A stretch of 64,000 nt of DNA from Luzula sylvatica. Lineage: Eukaryota > Streptophyta > Magnoliopsida > Poales > Juncaceae. The notes under the pieces are model-generated. The model did no database searches, was not told the origin of the DNA, and saw only the letters and a program-made list of their open reading frames with translations. Shown in pieces: positions 1 through 12,939 of this stretch. The stretch is from contig OX326958.1 of assembly GCA_946800325.1 (NCBI GenBank), positions 9,992,001 through 10,056,000 of the forward strand, written 5' to 3'. The translations under genes and the position numbers were made by a program. Numbering within the stretch: position 1 is the first letter of the stretch; every line of letters starts with the position of its first letter.

Positions 1-1860
1 ACTCCATAATTGAGGACTAACAAACACAAATTTCATTTTTTTCAAAAAATTTTTAAAAATGCTAAAACAGAAGTTCAAACCCATCAAAAAATTCAGTTAT
101 GATATTTTAAAAAAATGTTAAAATTAAAGTGTAAAACAAGAAAAATACTTAACTTTCATATCGTACTCAAAATACTCAGTAATTGAAGACTAACACGTAC
201 AAATTTCAATTTTTTCAAAAATTTATTAAAAATGCAAAAAGTGAAGTTTAACACCTTCAAAAAAACGTTCAAAAAATTCAATTATGATATTTTTAAAAAA
301 AATTAAGATTGAAGTGTGACATAAGGAAAATACTCAATTTTCATGTACTACTCAAAATACTCCGTAATTGAAGACTAACACACACAAATTTCAATTTTTT
401 CAAAAATTTCATAAAAATGGAAAAAGTGAAGTCAAACACCATCAAAAGAACCTTCAAAAAATTTGATTACGATATTTTTGAAAAAATGTTAAAATTAAAG
501 TGTATCACAAACAAAATACTCAATTTTCATGTCGTACTCAAAATACTCCATAATTGAAGACTGTTAAAACACAAATTTCCTTTTTTTTAAAAAATTTCTT
601 AAAAATGCTAAAACAGATTTCTAGCACCTTCAAAAAATTTAGTTATGATATTTTAAACAAAATGTTAAAATTAACGTGTAACACAACAAAAAATACTCAA
701 CTTTCATGTCGTACACAAAATACTCCGTAATTGAAGACTAACACAAACAAATTTCAATTTTTTCAGAAATTTCTTAGAAATGCAAAAAGTGAAGTTAAAC
801 ACCATCAAAAAAACCTTCAAAAAATCTCATCATGATATTTTTGAAAAAATGTAAAAATTAAAGTGTATGACAAACAAAATACTCAATATTCATATCCTAC
901 TCAAAATACTCCATAATTGAAGACTAACACACACAAATTTCCTTTTTTTCAAAAATTTCATAAAAATGCTCAAACAGAAGTCACCTTAAAAAAATTGGTG
1001 ATGATATTTTTAAAAAATGTTAAAATTAAAGTGTAAGACAAGCAGAATACTCAATTTTCTTGTCATACTCAAAATACTCCGTAATTGAACACTAACACAC
1101 ACAAATTTCAATTTTTAGATAATTTTTTAAAAATGCGAAAACTGAAGTTGAACACCTTCGAAAAAACCTTCAGAAAATTTAATTATGATATTTTTTAAAT
1201 AAAATTTAACTTGAAGTGTAACACAAGAAAAATACTCAATTTTCATGTCGTATTCATTTTGTAAAAAATGTTAAAGTTGAAGTGTGACACAAGAAAAATA
1301 CTCAACTTTCATGGTGTACTCAAAATTCTCCGTAATTGAATATTAACACACACAAATTTCAATTTTTTCAAAATATTCTTAAAACTGCAAAAAATGAAGT
1401 TTAACACCATCAAATAAATTTAATTATGATATTTTTTAAATATGTTAAAATTTAAGTGTAACACAAGAAAAATACTCAATTTTCATGTCGTACTAAAAAT
1501 ACTCTGTAATTGAAGACTAACACACACAAATTTCATTTCTTAAAAATGCAAAGAGTGAAGTTTAAGACCTTCAAAAAAACCGTCAAAAAAATTAAATTAT
1601 GATATTTTAAAAAAAAAATGATTAAATTGAATTGTAACACAAGGAAAATACTCAATTTTCATGTTGTACTCAAATACTCCGTAATTGAAGACTAACACAC
1701 ACAAATTTCAATTTTTTCAAAAATTTCTTAAAAATGCAAAAATTGAAGTTTGAAGTTATCAAAAAAACCTTCAAAAAATTTAATTAAGATAATGTTGAAA
1801 AAATGTTAAGATTAAAGTGTAACACAAGAAAAATACTCAATTTTCATGTCGTACTCAAAA
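1..1860. repeat. HOR family A, copy 1 (10 monomers)
   Basis: Distinctive variants are 'AACACGTAC' (196), 'GACTGTTAAAAC' (~560), 'TTTTTAGAT' (~1,111), 'TTTCATTTCTT' (1,531) and 'TTGAAGTTTGAAGTTATC' (~1,743). They recur in the same order in the next copy: the CGTAC marker moves from 196 to 2,057, an offset of 1,861 bp. The left end is cut by the window. It includes a four-subunit monomer (1,086-1,336). Monomers with 'GCTAAAACAG' alternate with 'GCAAAAAGTG' types, as in the later families. Confidence 0.9.
1086..1336. repeat. Four-subunit monomer (251 bp)
   Basis: TGAAG/TGAAC landmarks fall at 1,086, 1,143, 1,212, 1,278 and 1,337, giving four subunits instead of three. The sequence runs A-B-C, then from 'CATGTCGTATTCATTTTG' re-enters the end of B and repeats C. 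The join is a fusion of C into the B tail, as expected from out-of-register crossing over between subunits. The same structure is inherited at ~3,456-3,705. Confidence 0.85.
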
Positions 1861-2940
1861 TACTCCATAATTGAAGACTAACAAACACAAATTTCCTGTT
1901 TTTCAAAAAAATATTTAAAAATGCTAAAACAGAAGTCTAAACCCTTCAACAAATTGAGTTATGATATTTTAAAAAATGTTAAAATTAAAGTGTAAAACAA
2001 GAAAAATACTCAACTTTCATATCGTACTCAAAATACTCAGTAATTGAAGACTAACACGTACAAATTTCAATTTTTTCAAAAATTTATTAAAAATGCAAAA
2101 AGTGAAGTTTAACACCTTCAAAAAAAGGTTCAAAAATTTCAATTATGATATTTCTAAAAAAAATTAAGATTGAAGTGTGACATAAGGAAAATACTCAATT
2201 TTCATGTACTACTCAAAATACTCCGTAATTGAAGACTAACACACACAAATTTCAATTTTTTCAAAAATTTCATAAAAATGGAAAAAGTGAATTCAAACAC
2301 CATCAAAAGAACCTTCAAAAAATTTGATTACGATATTTTTGAAAAAATGTTAAAATTAAAGTGTATCACAAACAAAATACTCAATTTTCATGTCGTACTC
2401 AAAATACTCCATAATTGAAGACTATTAAAACACAAATTTCCTTTTTTTTTTTAAAATTTCTTAAAAATGCTAAAACAGATTTCTAGCACCTTCAAAAAAT
2501 TTAGTTATGATATTTTAAACAAAATGTTAAAATTAACGTGTAACACAACAAAAAATACTCAACTTTCATGTCGTACACAAAATACTCCGTAATTGAAGAC
2601 TAACACAAACAAATTTCAATTTTTTCAAAAATTTCTTAAAAATGCCAAAAGTGAAGTTAAACACCATCAAAAAAACCTTCAAAAAATTTCATCATGATAT
2701 TTTTGAAAAAATGTAAAAATTAAAGTGTATGACAAACAAAATACTCAATATTCATATCCTACTCAAAATACTCCATAATTGAAGACTAACACACACAAAT
2801 TTCCTTTTTTTCAAAAATTTCATAAAAATGCTCAAACAGAAGTCACCTTAAAAAAATTGGTGATGATATTTTTAAAAAATGTTAAAATTAAAGTGTAAGA
2901 CAAGCAGAATACTCAATTTTCTTGTCATACTCAAAATGCT

Positions 2941-3440
2941 CCGTAATTGAGGACTAACACACAAAAAATTCAATTTTTTCAAAAATTTCTTAAAAATATA
3001 AAATCATAGGTCTAACACCTTCAAAAAATTCAATTAAGACATTTTGAAAAAATGATAAAATTGAAGTGTAACTCACGCAAAATAATCAATTTTCATGTCG
3101 TACTCATAATACTACGTATTTGAAGCCTAACACCCACACAAATTTTTTTTTTTTCAAAAAAAATCTTAAAAATTCAAAAACTGAAGTCTAACACCTTAAA
3201 AACTTAAATTAATATGTTTTTTTTAAATATATTAATATTTCAGTGTAAAATAAGAATAATACTCAGTTTTTTATTCCGTACTCGAATTACTCTGTAATTA
3301 AAGACTAACAAACACAAAATTTCGTAAAACGCCAAAAAAAAAAGTCTAACACCTTAAAAAAATTTAATTTATCTATTTTCAGAAAAATGTTAATGTTGAA
3401 GTGTAACACATGAAAAATACTCAATTTTCATGTCATACTC
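2941..3440. repeat. Three-monomer insertion inside HOR A copy 2
   Basis: Three monomers are present here that copy 1 lacks. They carry unusual variants: a T-rich A subunit after 'ACACCCACAC' (~3,130), 'TAATATGTTTTTTTT' (~3,211) and 'TTTCAGTGTAAAATAAG' in place of the usual 'TTGAAGTGTAACACAAG'. The same rare variants recur at ~7,120-7,480 and ~8,010-8,390, so the block is related to the A' region 4-5 kb downstream. Unequal exchange or gene conversion with A' is the simplest explanation (inference). Confidence 0.8.
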
Positions 3441-3455
3441 AAAATACTCCGTAAT

Positions 3456-3705
3456 TGAACACTAACACACACAAATTTCAATTTTTAGATAATTTTTTAA
3501 AAATGCGAAAACTGAAGTTGAACACCTTCGAAAAAACCTTCAGAAAATTTAATTATGATATTTTTTAAATAAAATTTAACTTGAAGTGTAACACAAGAAA
3601 ATACTCAATTTTCATGTCGTATTCATTTTGTAAAAAATGTCAAAGTTGAAGTGTGACACAAGAAAAATACTCAACTTTCATGGTGTACTCAAAATTCTCC
3701 GTAAT
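3456..3705. repeat. Four-subunit monomer, second HOR copy
   Basis: This is the copy-2 counterpart of the expanded monomer at 1,086-1,336, with the same C-to-B-tail fusion ('GTCGTATTCATTTTGTAA') at ~3,617-3,634. It differs by a missing A in an A-tract and a T-to-C change. Its presence shows that the four-subunit form predates the duplication of the HOR. Confidence 0.85.
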
Positions 3706-4229
3706 TGAATATTAACACACACAAATTTCAATTTTTTCAAAATGTTCTTAAAAATGCAAAAAATGAAGTTTAACACCATCAAATAAATTTAATTATGATA
3801 TTTTTGAAATATGTTAAAATTTAAGTGTAACACAAGAAAAATACTCAATTTTCATGTCGTACTAAAAATACTCTGTAATTGAAGACTAACACACACAAAT
3901 TTCATTTCTTAAAAATGCAAAGAGTGAAGTTTAAGACCTTCAAAAAAACCGTCAAAAAATTAAATTATGATATTTTTTAAAAAAATTATTAAATTGAATT
4001 GTAACACAAGGAAAATACTCAATTTTCATGTTGTACTCAAATACTCCGTAATTGAAGACTAACACACACAAATTTCAATTTTTTCAAAAATTTCTTAAAA
4101 ATGCAAAAATTGAAGTTTGAAGTTATCAAAAAAACCTTCAAAAAATTTAATTATGATAATGTTGAAAAAATGTTAAGATTAAAGTGTAACACAAGAAAAA
4201 TACTCAATTTTCATGTCGTACTCAAAATA

Positions 4230-6741
4230 CTCCATAATTGAAGACTAACAAACACAAATTTCCTGTTTTTCAAAAAAATATTTAAAAATGCTAAAACAGA
4301 AGTCTAAACCCTTCAACAAATTCAGTTATGATATTTTAAAAAAATGTTAAAATTAAAGTGTAACACAAGAAAAATACTCAACTTTCATATCGTACTCAAA
4401 ATACTCAGTAATTGAAGACTAACAAGCAGAAATTTCAATTTTTTCAAAAATTTATTAAAAATGCAAAAAGTGAAGTTTAACACCTTCAAAAAAACCTTGA
4501 AAAAAAAATTCAATTATGATATTTAAAAAAAAAATTAAAATTGAATTGTGATACAAGGAAAATACTCAATTTTCATGTTGTATCAAAATACTCCATAATT
4601 GAAGACTAACACACACAAATTTCAATATTTTAAAAAATGTCATAAAAATGCAAAAAGTGAAGTTAAACACCATCAAAAAAACCTTCAAAAAAATTTAATT
4701 ATGATATTTTTGAAAAAAAGTTAAAATTAAAGTGTATCACAAACAAAATAATCAATTTTCATGTCGTACTCAAAATACTCCATAATTGAAGACTAACAAA
4801 CACAAACTTCCTTTTTTTCAAAATGTTCTTAAAAATGCAAAAAGTGAAGTTTAACACCATCAAAAAATTCAATTATGATATTTTTTAAATATGTCAAAAT
4901 TGAAGTGTAACACAAGCAAAATACTCAATTTTCATGTCGTACTCAAAATACTCTGTAATTGAAGACTTACACACACAAATTTCATTTCTTACAAATGCAA
5001 AAAGTGAAGTTTAACAGCTTAAAAAAAAACCTTCAAATAATTAAATTATGATATTTTTGAAAAAAATGATAAAATAGAAGTGTAACTCAAGCAAAATACT
5101 TAATTTTCAAGTTGTACTAAAAATACTCCGTAATTGAAGACTAATACACACAAACTTCAAGATTTTCAAAAATTTCTTAACAATGCAAAAATTAAAGTTC
5201 GACACTATCAAAAAAACATTCAAAAAATTTAATTATGATAATGTTGAAAAAATATTAAGATTGAAGTGTAACACAAGAAAAATACTCAATTTTCATGTCG
5301 TACTCAAAATACTCCATAATTAAAGACTAACAAATACAAATTTCATTTTTTCAAAAAATTCTTAAAAATGCTAAAACAGAAGTCTAAACCCTTAAAAAAA
5401 TTCAGTTATGATATTTTTTAAAAAATGTTAAAATTAAAATTTAAAACAAGCAAAATACTCACCTTTCGTGTACTACTCAAAATACTCCGTAATTGAAGAC
5501 TAACACGCACAAATTTCATTTTTTTCAAAAATTTATTACAAATGGAAAAAGTGAAGTTTGACACCTTAAAAAAAACGTTCAAAAAATTCAATGATGATAT
5601 TTTTAAAAAAAATTAAAATTGAAGTGTGACACAAGGAAAATACTCAATTTTCATGTACTACTCAAAATACTCCGTAATTGAAGACTAACACACACAAATT
5701 TCAATTTTTTCAAAAATTTCATCAAAATGGAAAAAGTTATGTTAAACACCATCTAAAGAACCTTCAAAAAATTTAATTATGATATTTTTGAAAAAATGTT
5801 AAAATTAAAGTGCATCACAAACAAAATACTCAATTTTCATGTCGTACTCAAAATACTCCATAATTGAATACTAACAAACACAAATTTCCTTTTTTTAAAA
5901 AAATTCTTAAAAATGCTAAAACGGATTTCTAACACCTTCAAAAAATTCAGTTAGGATATTTTAAAAAAAATGTTAAAATTAACGTGTGAGACAACAAAAA
6001 ATACTCAACTTTCATGTCGTACTCAAAATACTCCCTAATTGAAGACTAACACAAATAAATTTCAATTTTTTCAAAAATGTCTTAAAAATACAAAAAGTGA
6101 AGTTAAACACCATCAAAAAAACCTTAAAAAAATTTAATTATGATACTTTTGAAAAAATGTTAAAATTAAAGTGTATCACAAACAAAATACTCATTTTTCA
6201 TGTCGTACTCAAAATACTCCATAATTGAAGACTAACAAACACAAATTTCCTTTTTTTCAAAATGTTCTTAAAAATGCAAAAAGTGAAGTTTAACACCATC
6301 AAAAAATTCAATTATGGTATTTTTTAAATATGTTAAAATTGAAGTGTAACACAAGCAAAATACTCAATTTTCATGTCGTACTCAAAATACTCTGTAATTG
6401 AAGACTAACACGCACAAATTTCATTTCTTAAAAATGCAAAAAGTGAAGTTTAACACCTGCAAAAAAGCCTTCAAAAAAATTAAATTATGATATTTTTCAA
6501 AAAATGATAAAATAGAAGTGTAACACAAGAAAAATACTTAATTTTCATGTTGTACTCAAAATACTCCGTAATTGAAGACTAACACACACAAATTTTAATT
6601 TTTTCAAAAATTTCTTAAAAATGCAAAAATTAAAGTTTGACACTATAAAAAAAACCTTCAAAAAATTTAATTATGATAATGTTGAAAAAATGTTAAGATT
6701 GAAGTGTAACACAAGAAAAATACTCAATTTTCATGTCGTAC
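4230..6741. repeat. HOR family A, copy 3 (divergent, internally duplicated)
   Basis: It starts with the same 'CCTGTTTTTCAAAAAAATA' monomer as copy 2 and ends where a similar monomer recurs at ~6,742. It is more diverged than copies 1 and 2. It contains its own internal duplication: the monomer with 'TTTTTTTCAAAATGTTCTT' at ~4,787 recurs at ~6,226, an offset of ~1,439 bp (8 monomers). The shortened A subunit 'TTTCATTTCTTA' is present at ~4,979 and ~6,419. Confidence 0.75.
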
Positions 6742-7082
6742 TCAAAATACTCCATAATTGAGGACTAACAAACACAAATTTCATTTTTTCCAAAAACTTC
6801 TTAAAAATGCTAAAACAGAAGTCTAAACCCTTCAAAAAATTCAGTTATGATATTTTTAAAAAAATGTTAAAATTAAAGTGTAAAACAAGCAAAATAATCA
6901 ACTTTCATATCGTACTCAAAATACTCCGTAATTGAAGACTAACACGTACAAATTTCAATTTTTTTCAAAAAATTATTAAAAATGCAAATAGTGAAGTTTA
7001 ACACCTTCAAAAAAATTTTCAAAAAATTCAATTATGATATTTTTTTAAAAAATTAATATTGAAGTGTGACAAAAGGAAAATA

Positions 7083-8395
7083 CTCAATTGTCATATTGTA
7101 CTCAAAATAATCCGTAATTGAAGACGAACACACACACACAAATTTTCTTTCTTTTCAAAACAAATCGTAAATATTCAAAAACTAAAGTCTAATACCTTAA
7201 AAACTTAAATTAATATGTTTTTTAATTTATATTAAAATTTCAGTGCAATACAAGAAAAATACTAATTTTTTTATTCCGTACTCAATTAATTCCGTAATTG
7301 AAGACTGACACACACAAAATTTCAAATTTTTAAAAATTTTCTTAAAACGCCAAAAACAAAAGTCTAACACATTCAAAAAGTTTAATTTTACTTTTTTTAG
7401 AAAAATGTTAAAGTCGAAGTGTAACACGAGAAAAATAGTCAATTTTCATGTCGTTCTCAAAATACTCCGTAATTGAACACTAACACACGCAAATTTAAAT
7501 TTCTAAAAATGCTAAAAGTGAAGTTTAATACCTTAAAAAAAAACCTTCAGAAAATTCAATTATGATAATTTTTAAAAAATATTAAAGTTGAAGTGTAACA
7601 CAAGAAAAATACTCAATTTTCATGTCGTACTCAAAATACTGCGTAATTGAAGTCTAACAAGCACAAATTTCATTTTTTTCAAACATTTCTTAAAAATGCC
7701 AAACCAGAAGTCTAATAACACCTTCAAAAAATTCAGTTATGATATTTTTAAAAAAATATTAAAACTAAAGTGTAACAAAAGAAAAATTGTCAACTTTCAT
7801 GTTGTAATCAAAATTCTCCGTAGTTGAAGACTAACACACATAAATGTCAATTTTTTCAAAAATTTCTTAAAAATGGAAAAAGTGAGGTTTAACACCTTCA
7901 AAAAAACCTTCAAAAAATATAATTATGATATTTTTGAAAAATGTTAAAATTGAACTGTGACACATGCAAAATACTCAATTGTCATATTGTACTAAAAATA
8001 CTCCGTAATTGAAGACTAACACACACTCAAATTTTCTTTTTTTTAAAAAAAAATCTTAAAAATTCAAAAACTGAAGTCTAATACCTTAAAAACATAAATT
8101 AATATGTTTTTTAAAATATATTAAAATTTCAGTGTAATACAAGAAAAATACTCAATTTTTTATTCCTTACTCAAATAATTCCGTAATTGAAGACTGACAC
8201 ACACAAAATTTCAAAATTTTCAAAACTTTCTTAAAACGCCAAAAACAGAAGTCTAACACCTTCCAAAAATTTAATTTTGCTATTTTTATAAAAATGTTAA
8301 AGTCGAAGGGTAACACGAGAAAAATACTCAATTTACATGTCGTTCTCAAAATACTCCGTAATTGAACACTAACACACACACAAATTTAAATTTTT
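7083..8395. repeat. Pair of rare-variant segments offset ~890 bp (5 monomers)
   Basis: The ~420-bp segments 7,083-7,500 and 7,973-8,395 share the same run of unusual monomers: 'CAATTGTCATATTGTACT', a T-rich 'AAATTTTCTTT' A subunit, 'TTAATATGTTTTTTAA', 'TTTCAGTG' and 'CATGTCGTTCTC'. The offset is 889-891 bp. A third relative lies at ~3,120-3,440 in HOR A copy 2. Confidence 0.78.
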
Positions 8396-9194
8396 TCAAA
8401 AAATTCTTAAAAATGCAAAATGTGAAGTTTAACACCTTCAAAAAACTCAATCATGATATTTTCTAAAAAATGTTAAAGTTGAAGTGTAACACAAGAAAAA
8501 TACTGAACTTTCATGGTGTACTCAAAATACTCCGTAATTGAAGACTAACACACACAAATTTCAATTTTTTCAAAAAATTCTTAAAAATGCAAAAAGTGAT
8601 GTTTAACACCTTCAAAAAAATCTTCAAAAAATTCATTTATCATATTTTTTTAAAAATGTTAAAATTAAAGTGTATCACAATCAAAATACTCAATTTTCAT
8701 GTCGTACTCAAAATACTCCGTAATTGAAGACTAACACACACAAATTTCCTTTTTTTCAAAAATTTCATAAAATTGCTAAAACATAAGTCACCTTCAAAAA
8801 ATTCAGTGATGATGTTTTTAAAAAAATGTTCAAATTAAAGTGTAACACAAGCAAAATACTCAATTTTCCTGTCATACTCAAAATACTCCGTAATTGAAGA
8901 CCGACACGCACAAAATTGAATTTTTTAAAAAAAATCTAAAAAATACAAAAGAAGTATAACACCTTCAAAAATTCAATTAAGATATTTTTAAAAAACTGAT
9001 AAAATTCAAGTGTAACACAAGTAAATTACTCAATTTTCATGTCATACTCAAAATACTCCGTAATTGAAGCAATTTTTTCAAACATTCCCTAAAAATGAAA
9101 AAACTGTAGTCTAACACCTTCAAAAAATTCAATGAAGATATTTTTTTTAAAAAATGTTAAAATTGAAGTGTAACACAAGAAAAATACTAAATTT

Positions 9195-10140
9195 TCAGGT
9201 CATACTGAAAATACACCGTAATTGAAGACAAACACACACAATTGTTAATTTTTTTAACTTTCAAAAAAATACAAAAACTGAGGTCTGACACCTTCAAGAA
9301 ATTCCATTAAGATATATTTCAAAAAAAAGTTAAAATTGAAGTGGAACACAAGAAAAATACTCAAATTTCATGTCGTACTCAAAATACTCCATAATTGAAG
9401 ACTAACACACACAAATTTCAACTTTTTCACTTTCTTAAAAATGCCAAACTTGAAGTCTTACACCTTCAAAAATTTACATTAAGATATTTTTTAAAAAAAT
9501 ATTAAAATTAAAGTGTAACACAAGTAAAATACTCAACTTTCATATCGTACTTAATATACTCCGTAATTGAAGACAAACATATACAAATTTTAATTTTTTT
9601 TCAAAATTCTTAAAAATGCAAAAAGTGAAGTTTAAAACCTTCAAAAAAACCTTCAAAAAAATTCAATTATCATATTTTTTAAAAAATGTTCAAATTAAAG
9701 TGTATCACAAGGAAAATACTCAATTTTCATGTCGTACTCGAAATACTCCATAATTGAAGACTAACATACACAAATTTCCTTTTTTTCAAAAATTTCATAA
9801 AATTGACAAAACAGAAGTAACCTTCAAAAAATTCAGTGATGATATTTTCAAAAAAATGTTAAAATTAGAGTGTAACACAAGCAAAATACTCAATTTTCTA
9901 GTCATACTCAAAATACTCCGTAATTGAAGACAAACACACACAATTGTTAATTTTTTTAAACTTTCTAAAAAATACAAAAACTGAGGTCTGACACCCTGAA
10001 AAAATTCAATTAAGATATATTTCAAAACAAAGTTAAAATTGAAGTGGAACACAAGCAAAATACTCAAATTTCATATCGTACTCAAAATACTCCATAATTG
10101 AAGACTAAGACACACAAATTTCAACTTTTTCACTTTCATT
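9195..10140. repeat. Pair of variant monomers offset ~702 bp (4 monomers)
   Basis: A monomer with 'ATTGTTAATTTTTTTAA', 'CTGAGGTCTGACACC' and 'GAAGTGGAACACAAG' at ~9,225-9,400 recurs at ~9,930-10,100. Each copy is followed by a monomer with 'TTTCAACTTTTTCACTTTC'. The offset from 'ATTGTTAA' 9,241 to 9,943 is 702 bp. Confidence 0.75.
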
Positions 10141-12939
10141 TTTAAAAAAATTTCTTAAAAATGCAAAAAGTGAAGTTAGAGACCATTAAAAATACCTTCA
10201 AAAAATTTAATCATGATATTTTTTAAAAAATGTTAAAATTAAAGTGTAACAAAAGGAAAATACTCAATTTTCATGTCGTACTCAAAATACTCCATAATTG
10301 AAGACTAACACGCACAAATTTCAATTTTTCTAAAATTTGTTATAAATGTAAAAAGTGAAGTTAAACATCATCAAACAAACCTTAAAAAAATTTAATTATG
10401 ATATTTTTTTAAAAATGTTAAAGTTGAAGTGATAGACAAGAAAAATACTAAATTTTCTTGTCGTACTCAAAATACTCCGTAATTGAAGACTAACACGCAC
10501 AAATTTCAATTTTTTCCAAATTTTCTTAAAAATGCAAAAAGTGAAGTTGAACATCTTGAAAAAAATTCAATTATGATATTTTTTAAATATGTTAAAATTG
10601 AAGTGTAACACAGGCAAAATACTCAATTTAATGTCGTACTCAAAATACTCCGTAATTGAAGACTAACAAACACAAATTTCAATTTTTTCAAACATTTCTT
10701 AAAAATGCAAAAAGTGAAGTTAAACACCATAAAAAAACCCTTCAAAAAATTTAATTATAATTTTTTTAAAAAATGTTAAAAGTTGAAGTGTAACACAAGA
10801 AAAATACTCAATTTTCATGTCGTATTCAAAATACTTCGTAATTGAAGTTTAATGCACAGAAATTTCATTTTTTCAAAATTTTCTTAAAAATGCAAAAAGT
10901 GAAGTTTAACACCCCCGAAAAACTCAATTATGATATTTTGTAAAAAAATGTTAAAGTTAAAGTGGAACACATGAAAAATACTCAATTTTCATGTCATACC
11001 CAAAATACTCCTTAATTGAAGACTGACACACACAAATTTCAATTTTTTCAAAAAATTCTTAAAAATGTAAAAAGTGAAGTTTAACGTCTTCAAAAAAACC
11101 TTCAAAAAATTCAGTTATCATATTTTTAATAATATCTTAAAATTAAAGTGTAACTCAAGAAAAATACTCAACTTTCATGTCGTACTCAAAATATTCCGTA
11201 ATTGAAGACTAACACACACATATTTCAATTTTTTCAAAAATTTCTTAAAAATGCAAAAAGTGAAGTTAAACACCATCAAAAAAACCTCCAAAAAATTTAA
11301 TTACGATATTTTTTAAAATATGTTAAAAGTTGAAATGTAACAGAAGAAAAATACTCAATTTTCAAGTCGTACTCAAAATACTCCGTAATTGAAGATTAAT
11401 GCACACAAATTTCAATTTTTTCAAAATTTTCTTAATAATGCAAAAAGTGAAGTTTAACACCCTCAAAAAACTCAATTATGATATATTGTAAAGAATGTTA
11501 AAGTCTAACACAAGAAAAATACTCAATTTTCATGTCAGACCCAAAATACTCCGCAATTCAAGACTGACACACAGAAATTTCAATTTTTTCAAAAAATTCA
11601 TAAAAATGTAAAAAGTGAAGTTTAACGTCTTCAAAAAAACCTTCAAAAAATTCAGTTATGATATTTTAAAAAAAATGCTAAAATTAAAGTGTAACGCAAG
11701 AAAAATACTCAGCTTTCATGTCGTACTCAAAATACTCCGTAATTGAAGACTAACACACAAAAATTCCAATTTTTTCAAACATTTCATAAAAATGCAAAAA
11801 CTGAAGTTTATGACCTTAAAAATATTAAATTATGATATTTTTTAAATATTTTAAAATTGAAGTGTAACACAAGGAAAATACTCAATTTACATGTCGTATT
11901 CAAAATACTCCGTAATTGAAGATTAACGCACACAAATTTAAATTTTTTCAAAATTTTCATAAAAATACAAAAAGTGAAGTTTAACACCCTCGAAAAACTC
12001 AATTATGATATTTTGTAAAATTTTTTTAAAGTTAAAGTGTAACACAAGAAAAATACTCAATTTTCATGTCATACCCAAAATACTACGTAATTGAAGACTG
12101 ACACACACAAATTTAAATTTTTTCAAAAAATTCTTAAAAATGTAAAAAGTGAAGTTTAACCTCTTCAAAAAAGCTTTCAAAAAATTCAGTTATGATATTT
12201 TTAATAAAATATTAAAATTAAAGTGAAACTCAAGAAAAATACTCAACTTTCATGTCGTACTCAAAATACTCCGTAATTGAAGACTAACACAGACAAATTT
12301 CAATTTTTTACAAAATTTCTTAAAAATGCAAAAAGTGAAGTTAAACACCATAAAAAAAACCTTCAAAAAATTTAATTATGATATTTTTTAAAAAATGTTA
12401 AAAGTTGAAGTGTAACAGAATAAAAATACTCAATTTTCAAGTCATACTCAAAATACTCCGTAATTGAAGATTAACGCACACAAATTTTAATTTTTTCAAA
12501 ATTTTCTTAAAAATGCAGAAAGTGAAGTTTAACACCCACAAAAAACTCAATTATGATATTTTGTAAAAAATGTTAAAGTGTAACACAAGAAAAATACTCA
12601 ATTTTCATGTCAGACCCAAAATACTCTGTAATTGAAGACTGAAACACAGAAATTTCAATTTTTTCAAAAAATTCTAAAAAATGTAAAAAGTGAAGTTTGA
12701 CGTCTTCAAAAAATTCTGTTATGATATTTTCAAAAAAATGTTAAAATTAAAGTGTAACGCAAGAAAAATACTCAGCTTTCATGTCGTACTCAAAATTCTC
12801 CGTAATTGAAGACTAACACATAAAATTTCAATTTTTTCAAACATTTCATAAAAATGCAAAAACTGAAGTTTAGCACCTTAAAAAAATTCAATTATGATAA
12901 TTTTTATATATTTTAAAATTGAAGTGTAACACAAGGAAA
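10141..12939. repeat. Family B, 15-monomer HOR (~2,680 bp), copy 1
   Basis: The unit begins near monomers containing 'TTTCTAAAATTTGTTA' (10,321) and includes 'TTAATGCACAGAAATTTC', 'GTCATACCC' (~10,991) and 'GTCAGACCC' (11,534). These recur at +2,680 (13,001, 13,671, ~14,214). Inside it, the CATACCC and CAGACCC monomers also recur at ~1,074 bp (10,991 to 12,065; 11,534 to 12,609), so a six-monomer HOR is nested within the larger one. Confidence 0.78.
10485..10656 (+). repeat. Reference monomer showing trimeric subunit structure
   Basis: This 172-bp monomer is a clean example of the unit. TGAAG occurs at 10,485, 10,542 and 10,599, and the next monomer starts with TGAAG at 10,657, giving spacings of 57, 57 and 58 bp. 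Each TGAAG is followed by a TAACAC-like box (degenerate in the second subunit) and then by CAATT 22-26 bp downstream (10,507, 10,568 and 10,624). I call the thirds A (runs of 'AAATTTC' and T-tracts), B ('ATTATGATATT') and C ('CATGTCGTACTC...CCGTAA'). The shared skeleton argues that the monomer arose by triplication of a ~58-bp ancestor. This is visible in the sequence; the evolutionary reading is inference. Confidence 0.85.

Larger units (their letters stand above)
1861..4229. repeat. HOR family A, copy 2, enlarged by three monomers
   Basis: This follows copy 1 in the same monomer order with only scattered base changes. After ~2,940 the offset rises from 1,861 to ~2,369 bp (markers 'TTTTTAGAT' 1,111 to 3,481; 'TTTCATTTCT' 1,531 to 3,900). 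The ~508-bp difference equals three monomers placed at ~2,941-3,440. Copies 1 and 2 are otherwise nearly identical, so the size change is recent relative to their duplication. Confidence 0.88.
6742..10140. repeat. Mixed, diverged monomers (region A')
   Basis: Monomers here are heterogeneous with many private indels, and no single long HOR covers the region. Two short-range duplications are clear and are listed separately. A (CA)n-like expansion 'ACACACACACACA' occurs at ~7,129. Low uniformity next to well-homogenised blocks suggests an older layer (inference). Confidence 0.8.

Noticed and set aside
7129..7141. Microsatellite (AC)n
   Set aside because: It is a slight expansion of the normal ACACACAC segment of the A subunit, too short to list as a separate microsatellite locus.
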